Shown: in pieces, positions 26,201 to 41,200 of the stretch
Layout: each line of letters opens with the position of its first letter
Position numbering within the stretch: position 1 is the stretch's first letter
The notes under the pieces: generated by a model
What the model saw: only the letters and a program-made list of their open reading frames with translations
Databases searched by the model: none
Told to the model about the DNA's origin: nothing
Assembly: GCA_033980235.1 (NCBI GenBank)
Contig: CM067079.1
Coordinates: forward strand, 26,554,658-26,618,657
Origin: Diadema setosum
Lineage: Eukaryota; Echinodermata; Echinoidea; Diadematoida; Diadematidae
DNA length: 64,000 nt
Direction: 5' to 3'
Position numbers and translations under genes: made by a program

Positions 26201-29200
26201 GGCCAATAATGTGCAGAAGGAGGAGACTGTGCTAAACATTCAGTTCGTCATGCTTGACTGCTCCCCGCTCAAGTTTGCCCTGCTCAGCCACTGCAACGAG
26301 TGGCAGAACAAGTTCACCACTCTCCTGGCCCAGATGGCCGGCCAGAAGCTGAGCGACCTCCACAAGTTCCTCAACGAGAACCAGGAGAAGTATGGATAGA
26401 TGGATGGATGAGTTTCCGTGATGGTGGTAGCGGTGGTGGTGGTAGTGATTGATGGTGATATTGATACTGATTGTCATGTTCATAAGGATTGGTAACTGGC
26501 TGTGACAGTGATAGCAAGGATTGGGTCATGCCTCAACAAAGTAAATGATGATGGTAATTAAGTAATAGTGACAACAAAGATAATTAGGGTGATGGATTTA
26601 GTGATGATGATGTTTATGACAAATTCCATTTAATGATCATGATGATTACAATATGGCAACAGTGACATCAGTGCAGTCAGTAAACTTGATGACAATGACG
26701 GTGATGAGGCATTAGTGGCAGTCTTTGCCAGGAAAAAATTTGTATGAAGAAGGGTGACAATTTGCTCGAATTGTTCAAGATTTTAGCCTCAAGAACACTC
26801 GGCTGATTTCTTATGGCTGCTATTTCATGACACCTGTCTCATAAGGAAAATAATTCTAGATAAAGAGGCAGCTGATAAAGAATGCACCAGAGGAAATGGT
26901 TGAGACACTCACAGTTTGCAGTGTATATCATCGTTTAGACTCTCCAACCAAGCTTTATTAAGGATTGATACTAAGTTGGAAGATGGCTGGGATTCTTAAT
27001 GCTGATGTCCTCTAAATCCTCATCAACCCCAGACTGAGCAAGCCTCCACAGACCCTGGATGAACTGGGAGACAGCCTTGAGCTGCTGGAGACCCTCCAGA
27101 AAGACCAGTCCAACATCGAGGCTCGCTTCCCGCCCCTCCACGACCAGTTCTCCATCCTGGAGAAGTACGATGTGCCGATTCCAGATGACGTAAGTACCCA
27201 AGCTGCTCATAGTTGTCGGGAGGCACGAAGAATGTGCTATTGTTGAGGGTTTTTGTGTGGATGAATTGTGCTTTATTTACAGTCCAACCTCAGATATTCC
27301 AGCCATGCCTGGACTGGTGTCCATTTGGATAAGTGATATGGCCGGATAAGTGTGAAATGTTCAAGCATGACACATAAAGAAGTTGTGTTGGGAATATGCA
27401 TAAGGCAATGTTTATTTTTAGCATTCACTATGATGATTTACATGTTATTTACATATTTGATAATTAAAATAATGTGGAAATGAAGAATTAGTGGAAATAC
27501 ACATTCTCTTTGGTCTCTATTCTTGTAGCAACAGTATTTTTCACTGAAAATGCAAAGACAAACGCATGCCAGTCCACGCCCGCCCAGATCTAGAGAGATC
27601 TAGAAAAGTGATGGCCAGATAGTGGAGGTTAGGCTGTATATTTGGAAGCAAACAAGTTACACACTCGTATTTTTTCTTGTCAATTTGATGCCACCTCAGG
27701 TGCGACAGACTCTGGATGAGCTGGGCAATGAGTGGGTGGCGTTCCAGCAGTGTCTGATCGACAGCGACGTCATGCTGAAGAAGCACAAGGAAAAATTCAA
27801 GACGGGTCTGATCCACTCAGCGGAGGAGTTCAAGAAGACCACCCACGCCCTCCTGGAAGACTTCCAGACTAATGGTGAGTCCTGACTGTTGTCTTCACTC
27901 ATAACTTCTTGTCCTTCTTAATGATTGTGATGATGAAGAATAGATTGAATCAGGATTGCCAGCAGTACTGTTCGTGAGTGTCAAAATGTCAACAGAAACT
28001 TAAGATATCAAGAGGGCAGTGAATCTGTTTTATTCTGTCAGGTTTGGGATTCATCAGTCAAGATATCCACTAGCATGATTCTTTGATTGTCCCCGCCGAA
28101 CGAGTTCGAGCAGGGGACTATGAAACGGGCTCCGTACGTGTGTGTGTCCGTGTGTCCGTCCGTGTGTCCGTCCGTCCGTGTGTGCGTCCGTGTGTGATCA
28201 AAATGTTCAAAATGCTACTCCTTCGCCATTTCTAACCCGATTTTGATTCTGTTTGCTTTATATGATAGCACTACATGGGAGCTTTGAAACTTCAATACAG
28301 AATTTCAGTTGTGACCTTTGACCTTGACCTTTGACCTATATTGTACATTTTGCTTCAAAATGCTACTCCTTCGCCATTTCTAACGCGATTTTGATTCCGT
28401 TTGCTTTATATGATGGCACTAGGTGAGGGCTTCGAAACTTCTACACAGAATTTTGACCTTTGACTTCTTTGACCTTTGACCTTGATTTTTTACCTATATT
28501 GTACATTGCCTACAAAATGCTACTCCTTCACTATATCTAACCCGATTTTGATTCCATTTGCTTTATGTGATGACACTAGGTGACGGCTTCAAAACTTCTA
28601 CACAGAATTTTGACCTTTGACTTCTTTGACCTTTGACCTTGATTTTTGACCTGTATTGTACATTTTGGTACAAAATGCTACTCCTTCGCCATTTGTAACC
28701 CGATTTCAATTCCGTTTGCTTGAAGTGATGGCACTAGGTGAGGGCTTCAAAACTTCTACACAGAATTTTGACCTTTGACTTCTTTGACCTTTGACCTTGA
28801 TTTTTGACCTGTATTGTACATTTTGCTACCAAATGCTACTCCTTCGCCATTTCTAACCCGATTTCGATTCCGTTTGCTTTATGTGATGGCACTAGGTGAG
28901 GGCTTCAAAACTTCTACACAGAATTTTGACCTTTGACTTCTTTGACCTTTGACCTTGATTTTTTTACCTATATTGTACATTGGCTACAAAATGCTACTCC
29001 TTCGCCATTTCTAACCCGATTTCGATTCCGTTTGCTTTATGTGATGGCACTAGGTGAGGGCTTCAAAACTTCTACATAGAATTTTGACCTTTGACTTCTT
29101 TGACCTTTGACCTTCATCTTTTTACCTATATTGTACATTTTGCTACTAAATGCTACTTCCGGCGGGGACATATATTACGCAACGCGTAATTTCTACTTTT

Positions 29201-32200
29201 CCTTGTTTACTCTTAATGTGTCCAAGCACGCAGCTTAACTTGCCAAGCCTTTTCATCAGTGATCCATCCAAACTTAACCCATTTGTGAAGTCAGCAAGCC
29301 TTTTCAGGTGTAGCAATGTGCCTCAATCCAACAGGAAGGGCATAGTTACACACTAAGAATCAGAGGGATTAGGTAATCTTATGTATTGAGAATTGGTTTC
29401 CAGACATTTGTGCCAGTTGGCAAACAAAGCAGAGTAAAGGTTACTCCACACAGATGTCCTAATAGAAACTGTTAAAACTTTTCTTTCCCATTGATTCATG
29501 GAGCATCACAATACTTTCCAGTTTTACAGTTATGATTTACAGTAGTGGGGGTGTGAACCTTACGTCCTAGCTTTGTGAAAAGCTACTTCTAAATGTTGAT
29601 AGACTAGCATGGCAAGTTATGGAAAGGACATAGGTACATTCATAGTATCCTGTTGAGGATGGGCTTATTTTGCAACAACATGCATTTCTTATGGACACCT
29701 TCCCGGGTATGCTCGGGACTCGTCCTCAGTGGGTGAAAGAAGTTTACACAAACTTTATTCTCCTGACTTACCCCAGGCCCATTCAGCAGCCAGTTGAACT
29801 GTGATGACGCCCTGGCCTCCATTGCTGCCACACGGGAGAAGGTCACTGACCTCAAGAAGCAAGAGGCCACCATCCGACGTGGGCTGAACATCTTCAAGAT
29901 TGACCAGCCGCCCTCCAAGGAGATCCAGCAGATTGACAAGGTAGGTTTTTAGTTATTGCCCTAGATGAATTCTTCGATCCCATTCTCATTGATTTTGATT
30001 TAACATAAGAGCCAAGATTTCAGTGACAAAAATCAAACTCTTGCATATAAGATGGTTAAATGATTACACATCAGTGGGAAATTGAATGTTAAAAGATGTT
30101 AAAAGAAATGTAAACAGATGCTAACTGTACCAGATAAAGCATGTTACAGGTAAGGTATCAAAAGTTCTGTTGCATACACAGCCATGTCACAAAAGCATTT
30201 AAAGGATGTGTATATACTCTTTCTTCAATCAAAGTGTGTCTCAAAAATTGATAACGCCGAAGATAAAACAGCTTAGTGTAGAGTGATTTTGACTTTGGCC
30301 AAAGGAGCTGGCAAGATGTATCTCATAATATAAGCTGAAAGTGTTCACATTGCTCTTCTTACCAACAATTTGCCCAGAGGGAACACTGATTGATACAAAC
30401 TACATATGTATGATCATATAAATCTGACTCGTTCATGACACTTAATATCCTGTATGAGATGGGGTGACTTCAAGAGACATTGTTCGAATATGTGGATGAT
30501 GGGCAAGTATTGTACAGTGTGGATGATGTAGAAATGTTGGTTTGATGTGGGTGATGCAGAGGTATCATCCTATGTGGACAGTGCAGAGATGTTGTGTGAG
30601 TTTTATGATATAGAAATGTTGCTCACATAGATTTACTTCTCCATTCATTTTAGGACCTTGATCACATTGAGGCGGTGTGGCAGCTGACCAAGGAGTGGGA
30701 GGAGCTGTGGAACAGCTGGAAGGTGGGGAAGTTTGCATCCCTGGTTACCACGGAGATGGAGATGACTGCTGGCCAGCTCTTTAAGAAGCTGAACAAACTG
30801 AGCAGGGAGCTGAAGGTAAAATGCTGGGCTTACTTGTACCAAATATTAAGATCACTTAATTTGCTGATGGGAATTCAAAATTTTTAAGAATTAAAAAAAA
30901 GAAGATTTTAATGTTCGCCTAATTCTTCTGCAGGTTATTGAGGAGGAATCTCTCTCCTGCTATCGATAGAGAGTGCACATGAATTATTGAATTGTCCCAC
31001 ATGTATTGTAGAAAATGCAAATACAGAGAACTGAGAAAAGCTTGTTTACAGGATGTAACAGATCAGCATGTGCTTTAATGTCATCACATCAAATACTGTG
31101 ACGTCACAGAACAACTGATAATTTTCTTGCACGAGTATTTCAATCCTCTTGTTTTTGTCACCTCTCAGGATCGTAACTGGGAGATTGTGGAATTCTCCAA
31201 GAACCGCGTTGACCAGTTCCGCCGCACCATGCCGCTCGTCACTGATCTCCACAACCACGCGATGCGAGAGCGTCACTGGCAACAGCTACAAGGTACGAAG
31301 ATCAAGTAGGATATGTATGTGCATTTTGAGAGTGAGACACACAAACATTTAAAGCACTTCCTGGCATCTGTTCTCTCTGAATTTCCCTGTAAATTCTCAA
31401 TGTAAAATGTACATGTGTACCTGCATATTTCTGTAAGATAGTATGTGGTTTAATTTATCAGATTTTAATCAGATTCATAAGATTTTGCGTAATTGCCTTG
31501 ATCTGAATATTTTGATGTGCTCGTCACATGAATTGCCATACTCTGCAATGAAGTAGTTCATATTTGAGATCCACCTCAATAATTTACAAGGGGGGAGGGG
31601 GCTATGACCTGTAAGGTGCACTATACCTAAAAGCCTACCACATCATAGACACTCACTTTTACTATGCATCAATGGCTATGGCCCGATGTAGTGTAATTGA
31701 TGTAATTGATGTAATCAAAAATAATACAGCATGTAGCAACCAAGATCGGGTATGTTCTGAGATTGTAGTACTTTGTTTTTGGCTAATATTTCACATTTTT
31801 GTTATTAACTCTACTGGAATTGTGCAGTTACAGTCACTGTGGTATTTCACACTTTTCTTATGCATTCGTGTACGTAGAGCAGTGATAATAAGTTCTGCAG
31901 AGGCACATATGAGAACTATGTTTTCACTTTAATTGCCCAGATGAGCTCCAGAAGCCGTTCGACCACACCTCTGAGGACTTTACCCTGGAGCGCATCATTG
32001 AGCTGGGCTTCGATGCCCACGCCGAGAAGGTGGCTGAGATCTCTGGGGCGGCCAGTAAGGAGCTGGCCATTGAGCAGGCCCTGAGCAGCATCAAACAGGT
32101 CTGGGAGGACACCGTTCTGGACGTCAGCCCTTACAAGGACCGCGGTCACTTCAGACTCAAGTGAGAACCAATATACACCGTAGGACTGTGACATGACTAA

Positions 32201-35200
32201 TATTGGGTTTTTTCTCGCCCAACAGCAGTTATCAAAGATCTGTATATCTTTTGTTTAGTTCTATTCCTGAATAGATGTAGTTAATAACTGCAGCAGTTAC
32301 CAAATTGGACAATATTCTTTCTTTCTGTTACATATTAGTGTGAATTGTCAAGTAGACTTGAGTAATTACTGTCTAGGTCAATGTCTCTTGTGTATTTTCA
32401 TTAGTGCCATGATTTTTATTACAGTACACCATTGTGTTCGGTAATTTTACAAGCAGTTTATTGTTTTTTGTTGTTGGTTTTTTTTTTTTTGACTGTTGAA
32501 AATAAATTGAGTCTGAAGTTGAAGGGAGGAGGCAATATTTGAACTGAACCTGTCAGCAAAAGGCAGTAATGTACTATTAATCCAGAAATTTTTGTGTGCA
32601 TTATAGTTTTGCAAATTTCGCGACAGCCAAGATTTGCAAAATAAAAATGCATGTGAAAATGCTTGTCTGTGCTATCATGCATTGGATGCAATCAATGGCA
32701 ATTCATAAAAATTTTATGAGGCAGAAAAGGCTGTTGGCTCCAAATAATTCTTGCTTTACAGTATACAGACCCTTGTTTGACCTGTGACTTGAACCCAACT
32801 CTTCTTTTTTTTTTTCAGGGCAACCGATGAGGTGTTCCAAGCCCTGGAGGACAACCAGGTGACGCTGTCCACAATGAAGGCATCTCGCTTCGTCAAGGCC
32901 TTTGAGAAGGAAGTGGACTATTGGGAGAGGACACTCTCCCACATCCTGGAGGTCATTGAGATGACGCTGACCGTCCAGCGCCAGTGGATGTACCTGGAGG
33001 TGAGGAAATCAAACCCATCTCCCATTACATCCATACTGATGTGTTACCCTGCTCTGTGCCAAGCACTCCTAACCTCTCTGCTTGCTTTTTGGCTCTTCTC
33101 AATTGTTATGCTCATAGAGAAATTTCTCTCCTTCATCAGCTTGTCTCTGTTGTCTGTGAAATTTTTACACAGTCTACCTATGGCAATTTGCTTAATGCCA
33201 GAACAGCTTGTGTCAAATTCAAAAATAAAATGAAACAAACCTCCCCCTCTGTGACAAAGAAGCACTTGGATGCTCTTTGAAATTTTTATGAGACATCATC
33301 TTACCTCTCAGTAAAGAAAGATTTTTATTTTAGCCCTTGAAGTGAGGTTATTACTATTGATACATCATCCTTCTGGTCTTGATAGTACTGATGTTGTTGC
33401 CGTACAGTACGATGGGCATTTTTCTGTAAAAGTCCCTTTGTCCCACCGTAGCGCTACTGTGTTGAGTCTTTCTGATTTTAGTTAAGGTTAAAAGTAAATG
33501 GCATATTGAGCCAATCTATGAATAGCAACAGGCAAGGACTGCATCCATGGCAGTTTAAGTAGCCCAGTATAACTTTCATGAAACATATGTTACAAGAAAC
33601 ATGATTGCAACTGACTGACCAATTTGAAGAAACATGATTGTACTTCTATACATATTCATACATATCTTCTGTTAAAATGCTGCATGTGATATGACAAACA
33701 CCTCATGATCTGTCTTGTTGCAACAGAACATCTTCCTTGGGGAAGACATCCGCAAACAGCTCCCTCGTGAGTCGGCCGAGTTTGACAATGTCAATGCCAA
33801 CTGGAAGATCATCATGGTCAGACTGCACAAGGACAACAACGCCCTCAGGGGCACGCATCATGAAGGTGTGTGAGCACTGTTATTTTCTTCTCCTGCTCTC
33901 AGTTCAACTCGTGCAATGTTGAGACGCTTCACTGCAAATCTATGACAGCTGTGGGTGTGGTTTGTGAAAATGATGCATGTTGCATTTGATGTGTGGTTGA
34001 TCAAAACAGAAATACATAAGCCTCAAGGAGTGATCCTCTTGGGCTGATAAAAGAATTGCATTTATGTTATCGATTGTTTTTTTAAGAGGATCATTATTTT
34101 GTTGGTTAGGGGGGGGGGGCATTTGTACGGTTTTTGTTTGTATTTTTGTTAGTTTGTGATCCACCATTATTGTGTTGTAGAGCGGGGATTCCAAATTTAC
34201 AATCCATCATTTGTGCATGCAAAATTCTTTGTTGCCAGGCGGAATTAATGTTTATCGCAACTGCTGAACAAATGTAAATAAGCACCTATTAATCAGTGTT
34301 TTAGTAGTAGCCATTAAAAAAAAAAAGATCATGGGCATACATACTTGCGCTGGATTCGAACCGATGATCTCCTGATCACCAGAAAAGTGTACCACTGGAC
34401 TATCGAACTTCCACTCGACAGCCAGTACTGGTTCTGGTCCTTAATTGTGTATAAATAAATGTCCTGAATTATTGCCCCTTCTTGTACTCTAGGTTTACTT
34501 GAGACCCTCAATGACATGAACAACAAGCTAGAAGAGATTCAGAAGTCTCTCGACATGTACCTTGAGACCAAGAGACAGATCTTCCCCAGATTCTACTTCC
34601 TCTCCAACGATGATCTCCTGGAGATCCTTGGACAATCCAAGAATCCTGAGGCGGTGAGTGACACCATCAAATTTTGTGAATTTCTTCTCCTTTAGACAGT
34701 ATATTTTTGTTTTCAATATCCTTCATAAATCTCTGCACTTATTTCCTCAAGATCACCACCTTCAGGCCATTCAAATTTTTGGCAATTAGGGGCCTGTTAC
34801 ATGAAATTTTTAACCTGGGAAAACTCTTAATTTCTAACAGAGCTTTTTCCTGTGTAAATGACAGCGGCAAAAATCATGCTATCACAAGTTTTCACTTCTT
34901 ACCAGAGTTTTTACTCGGGTAAAAAAGCCTGAAGCAACAGGCCCCAGGTATTTAATCCTTGATTGTGTACATTGCATTATCTCCTTCTTCTGTCCATCTT
35001 TTATCTCTCCATTGTATCTAATGTCTCATCGAGCTGGTCAAGAGCCCATGTAGTCTCAGCAGAAGAAAATTAAAGCTCTACATTATCTTTCTGTGTCCTC
35101 TGAGAACTGGGGCCTGTTTCATAAAACTTGTCATCAGTGACAAGTTGTCATAGATGTGACAAGCTACTGAAATCCTTGCATCTGATTGGCTGAGAGCAAA

Positions 35201-38200
35201 TTTGTCATAGAAATGTGGCAGTTGTCACTGATGACAAGTTTTATGAAACAGACCCCTGGACTATTTGTGTCAATTTTATCACACATCAGCATATGATTTC
35301 ATCAGACATTGAAAGGCATATACTTCAGTGATGTAATGAAGCATTCACCGTGTGTGACTCACTCTTTGCAACGAATGGAACAATCTCTCTTTGCTTTGCC
35401 CCCCTTACAGGTCCAACCTCACCTGAAGAAGTGCTTTGACAACATCAAGACCCTGCGTATGCACAAGATGGGAATCACCCAGAAGTTTGAGGCCCAGGGC
35501 ATGAACTCTGCCGACGGGGAGTATGTGGAATTTGGTCATCCCGTCCTACTCGAGGGACCTGTAGAGGTAAAACTTTCTGTCTGGAAAATTGTGTGTATGT
35601 CTCTCATTTTTGCCTCTAGAAGGATGTTATCTTTTTCTCAATCTCTCATCTTGCATGTCTGCATAATGAGGTATTCAAAATATATATCAACATTGCATTG
35701 AAATTTATATGTTATCAGTTAATGAAAGAGGTACGTGTTTGATGCAAAAACAAATTAAAGCTAATAAAACAACCTATAGTTCCATCAAGACTTGACTATC
35801 TCTAGCAAAGTTATCTATGTGAATGTACTGTGAGAGTGTAAAATGAGCTCAACTTATTTTGTTCCCCCTTCGGAATGCCTTGAGAAGTAAAATTACACTA
35901 TTGTGTACACAAGTTATCTAGATCTAGTTACATCTATGTCTTTAGTTGTTTTTTTAATTTATAATTGTTGATAGTGGCCCGATTTATTCTTCTGTTTAAT
36001 AAGTATGAGTTAGTTTCAAGTCATTGTATCATTCATTTATCATATTTCCATTATCTCCTATCCATTTTGACACACTGCTGTAATCATATTGGGTTTGATT
36101 CTCAGTAGGATATGATATGTGACCCTGCACCTCAAAACAAACAAAAAGTCGCCAGACATGAATTTTTAGTCAAGACCATATTCTGAAAGAGCAGACTTTA
36201 AGCTTTAAAATGGTGTATAACTCAAATCAACTGGACTCTCCTAACCTATCTAAATAATGGAAAGAAAGCACAAACTCAGGAAAAGTGTGAACTGAGAAAA
36301 GAGGCTCTGTAAAGTATAGTGTCTATTCAAGCGCTTAATCTTTACCAAACCGTGCTGGCTGTGCGATGAATGGGACAAAAAAAAAAAGAAGTAAACCACC
36401 ATAATAACAACAATGAAGGGATTGTCAGATTAAACTGAAATTAAGCATGCCTCATTAACACATTCTGTCAATAATTAATTTAACTTTCAAAGCAGTAGCA
36501 CTATCTTTTTAAAAGTTATTAGAGTTGAAAGTGAAGAGTGTGGACAAGTCTTTTCAGAAATGAAAAAAGGATTCTACAGACACACCTAATCACACTATTC
36601 TACCAAAAATGTTCGAGATAAACTGCTAAAAAAACACACTTTCCTCCCCGTTTTATGATACCACATTTTAGCATAATGTAAAAGAAGACCCGCTCTTTCA
36701 GAAAATATGAAAAAGTCAAGTTCGGCTAGGTTGACCCATTTCACTATTTTCAGTCCTCACGCAAAATCAGTGTGTGCGACTTTATGTTCGTTTTGAGGTG
36801 CACGGTCACATATGATGTTTTTGACATATGTTCATTGGTTTGGAGTCATAACTTCAATGGCTGTAAAACTGATCATTTATTTTTGATGTGCTGCTGTCTA
36901 GGCGTGGCTGTGTGACATCGAGAGGACCATGAGGTGGACGCTGAAGGACATCCTGAAGCAGTGCAAGATAGCCCTCAAGAAGAGTCTGAGCAAGAGGGAC
37001 AAATGGGCCAAGGAGTGGCCGGGACAGGTGAGTGGACACTGAGACTCCAGCACAGTTTAACCAGACAAGGACAAGGTTATATTTTCTTTCAGGTGTAGAG
37101 AGTATGCTGTGTTTCTAGCTCCAAATATTACATGGCTCTGATGTACGTATGAGACAGAAATAGGATGATATGAGCAAGTATAATGTGCAGAGCTGGATGT
37201 AATTTTTCTTCAGAAGATTTTTTTTTTTTTCAAGGCAGTGTAAAATTAGAACTGTGAATAGTTTTATCCTTTGATTTCAGCTGCCTTAAAGATGATACCA
37301 AGTTTTTTGTTTTCGTTTTTTTTCCAAAAGATAATAATTTTTCACGTGAGCTAGCATGCTGGAGAATCTCTGAAAGGTTACTCCTTTCCTCCTCTGTTCT
37401 TCCTTTTCTTTGTTTACTTCCTTCTTTCTTCTACTTTTTCTTCTTTTTTCGTCCCTCCTTCTACCCACACCTGCTACTGATCTGCCATCTCTTCTTATCA
37501 AGAGAGCACAAGAATGTTAATGTGGCTGCATTTAACCAGCTCTTGTCTGCCGTTCCTTGTTTACTCTTCAGATGCTAATAACGTCCAGTCAGATGCAGTG
37601 GACGGCTGACGTGACCAAGGCTTTGGCCACAACCAAGGAGAGGGGAGACAAGAAAGCCCTGAAGAGTCTCAAGAAGAAACAGGTGTGTGACATGATTAGG
37701 ATTGAGACAGGCACCGTATATGCTAAATATTTCACGAGGTTTTTCTTTTCACGAATTTTGCGAGTTGAATGCTATTCGTGAATTTAAAAACATACGAATA
37801 TATCAACTCTCGTCCAGACATGAATGTGATATGCACGAATACATTTCTGCTTTCATTACTACGCTCCATGATTGTTGATTTAACTACTCGCAAAATTGTT
37901 GGAAGTCCCAATTTGCAAAAAATTAGAGTCGCTGAATATATAGCATTAACAGTACCATGCCCAACCTGAAATGACGCATCATGGCAATTTGCCAAGGAAT
38001 ACTTTGAATGATGAGTTTTATCAGTTTGTACTAGTATTCTGTGACCACCATTTGACTTACCTTTCGACAATCTGAAACTTTCATTGTTGCTTTACTGGTA
38101 GACTGTAAAAAGTGATCTGGCAGTGATATTTTATAGAGTTATATGAGGAAGGGATGAATGAGAAAGGGATAATTCAATATATGACACTAGAATTGCCTTA

Positions 38201-41200
38201 TTTGAGGCATGTTTTTACATTAATTTGTATGTTTCAAAAAAGTGTGTAGCTGTGTGTCCTCTGCTCTGTTTGCAATGCAGTCAGAATACCTTAGAGAGAA
38301 ATCTGCCTTTTCTGTGGTTGAAAAAGGTCACCCTGGTTTCATCACTAACTGATGCATAATAATCTTACATCACACGCAGGTTTCCATGCTGAACAAGTTC
38401 TCCGAGATGATCCGTGGCAGCATCCCCAAGATGCTGCGAGCTAAGGTGGTCGCCCTGGTGACCATCGAGGTCCACGCCCGTGACGTGATCGAGAAGCTGA
38501 TCAAGGCGGGCGTCAACGACGTGACGGCCTTCGAGTGGCTGATGCAGCTGCGAGTCTACTGGGACAAGGAGATCGACGACTGCGTGGTGAGGCAGACCAA
38601 CACCCAGTTCCAGTACGGCTACGAGTACCTCGGCAACTCAGGACGTCTTGTCATCACCCCACTCACTGACAGGTGAGGACCGCATCCGAACCCTTTTTGT
38701 TGTTGTCGTAGCTCTAACAGTCTAGCCCTTCCATAACTGGGCTTTTCCTGGTGAAAGTGTTACCATAGTGTTAAGGAGGGTTTTATTACACTTTTGAAGT
38801 TGAATGATGCAGTCATAAAGTTGGATCCTTAAATACTTGATGCAAAGTTTAGATGATTATGTTTGATGTCTCTGCCCTGCAGAGTTATGTACACATAAAT
38901 CATCCAGAAATTGCCAAGGTTGTCTCATGAATACCAATGTTGAATTCACCATACATGTATGCAAAAGAGCATGTGACACTTAACCTGTTGAGGACAGGCT
39001 GATTTTGCTACAACTTGCATTTTCCATAGACACCTGCCTGAGTATGCTTGGGACTCGTCTTCAACAGGTTAAGATTATATCAACTAAAGGATCGTCAACA
39101 TTGACATGGATCAACTTGTCAATTGTTGTCAATCTTTAGCTGGACGTAATCTTAAGTGCCACTTAAAGTTGATTGGAGATGGGTTAGCACACAATGAGTA
39201 TTAAAAGAGTAAATATGTTGAGAAATGTATTTCACCCTCTCCACCAGATGTTACATGACCCTGACCACTGCCCTTCACCTCCATCGAGGGGGCAGTCCCA
39301 AGGGACCGGCCGGAACAGGCAAGACTGAGACCACCAAGGATCTTGGCAAGGCCCTTGGAAACTACGTTATTGTGGTCAACTGCTCTGAGGGTCTGGACTA
39401 CAAATCGATGGGCAGGATGTTCTCTGGGTTGGCTCAGGTATGGAGGGATGGAAAAAAGACGGAGGATTGTGTCATGTGCCTAAGTGATATGGAGTCCCAT
39501 GATGTTACTGTAAAATGAGGAATTTTCGCATGAATTTTAATTTAGAGAATTTCGTCAGCGCCAACATTCGCAAAATTAAATTGTACGCGAAAGTTCTTGC
39601 CTACACAATGTGCACTGGATGCCAGTGGCAATTCGTGAAAATTTCATGTTGCGAGAAAGGCCGTTGGATCCAGTTCACGAAATTTTCATGCCGCGAATAT
39701 TTCGTGTTTTACAGTATTTGCTGGTGTGAGTGGTCAATCCTATTCATATGATTTTCAGTGGTTTGCACTGATGGGAAGTTTCACTTGCACTTCATGCATA
39801 CCGAGCTGGATGGTAGGATTTGGTAGATACAAAATTATAGATTCTTCTTAGCCTTGTGATGATGATACTTAGATAATTCATCTGGCAATAATTTTAGGCT
39901 TTAGAAAAATACAAACAAACCAAATTTCAGAGAAAGGGAAGCATTTATGAAGTTTGTCAACAGTTTTTGGCAAAATATTTGACTTAGTAACTTCATATGT
40001 TGGTGCACTGTTTAGACAATTGTCACAACGGAATAGTCTTATAAAGCTTTTAATTGGAAGACAACTTACTCTCTGGCACAATCAAATGATCATTGATGTC
40101 TTCTTATGTCTGTGAGGGTGTTCTGGGACACTGTATATTCATACCCTCTCATTACACTGTTGGTGTATGATGGCCCATGATTTCAAAGAATGTTATGTTG
40201 GTGTGTTCGCATTCTCATCCAGACGGGAGCCTGGGGTTGCTTCGACGAGTTCAACCGCATCAACATCGAGGTGTTGTCCGTGGTGGCGCAGCAGATCCTC
40301 TCCATCCTGTCGGCCCTTGCTGCTGGCTCCTCCCGCTTCGTCTTTGAGGGGCGAGAGATTAACCTCGTCTGGTCCTGTGGAATCTTCATCACCATGAATC
40401 CAGGTAATGACATGCACACAGCCAGAATCACTACTCTATCCTTCCCCCCCCCCCCTCCACCACTTATGTAATGTCCACTCATATATTCTTTCCAGAGTTG
40501 GTCTTAAGAGCTTCATTTTCATGCCATAAAGAAGGTTGTCAGCTCCAATTCGCGAAAGTTTAATGCCGCTAAAATGTCATGTTTTGCAGTATTTCATTAT
40601 CAAGTGAATGAAAGTTTTTGGCCCAAATTTAGTATATATTTTAAAGCCTGTAATATCAACAAAATAAAGACAAATATAAGCACACACACATACACACACA
40701 CACACACACACGCACACATGCACTCATACACATATGCTTTTCAGAAATGAAGAATCATTGATCATAGAGGACAATCTCAAAATTGGTTCATTATTATTCA
40801 ACCTTCAAGGCATTCAAGTATACCATGAGTTTTGATTATTCATGTTGTCGTCCATCTCAGGGTGTGCTGATGGATTTATCCTGTGTGTCTGTTTCAAGTG
40901 TCTGTCTGTCCATCTGTCTGTCTATCTGTCTGTCTGTCTGTCTCATCTGTTGCCTCATGTGGATACTTGATGTGATCCATCTTCTCCCACACAGGATATG
41001 CTGGCCGTACTGAGCTCCCTGACAACCTGAAGTCCATGTTCAGACCGATCTCCATGGTGGTGCCCGACTCGGCGTACATCGCTGAAATCATCCTCTTTGG
41101 TGAAGGCTTCGGAAACACAAGGGTACGTTCTTACGTGGCTCGGCTGATTTCTAAGACACGATGGGTGCTGTGGTACATTTTATTCAGTGCAATATTTCAT

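Noticed and set aside
28214..29152. CRISPR-like array of regular repeats
   Set aside because: Units are ~158 bp with no spacer structure, inside an intron of an animal gene; it is a transposon's tandem core.
34340..34420. Genuine tRNA gene
   Set aside because: Only the A and B boxes are tRNA-like; I could not form an acceptor stem, and the tail recurs elsewhere, so SINE is the better reading.
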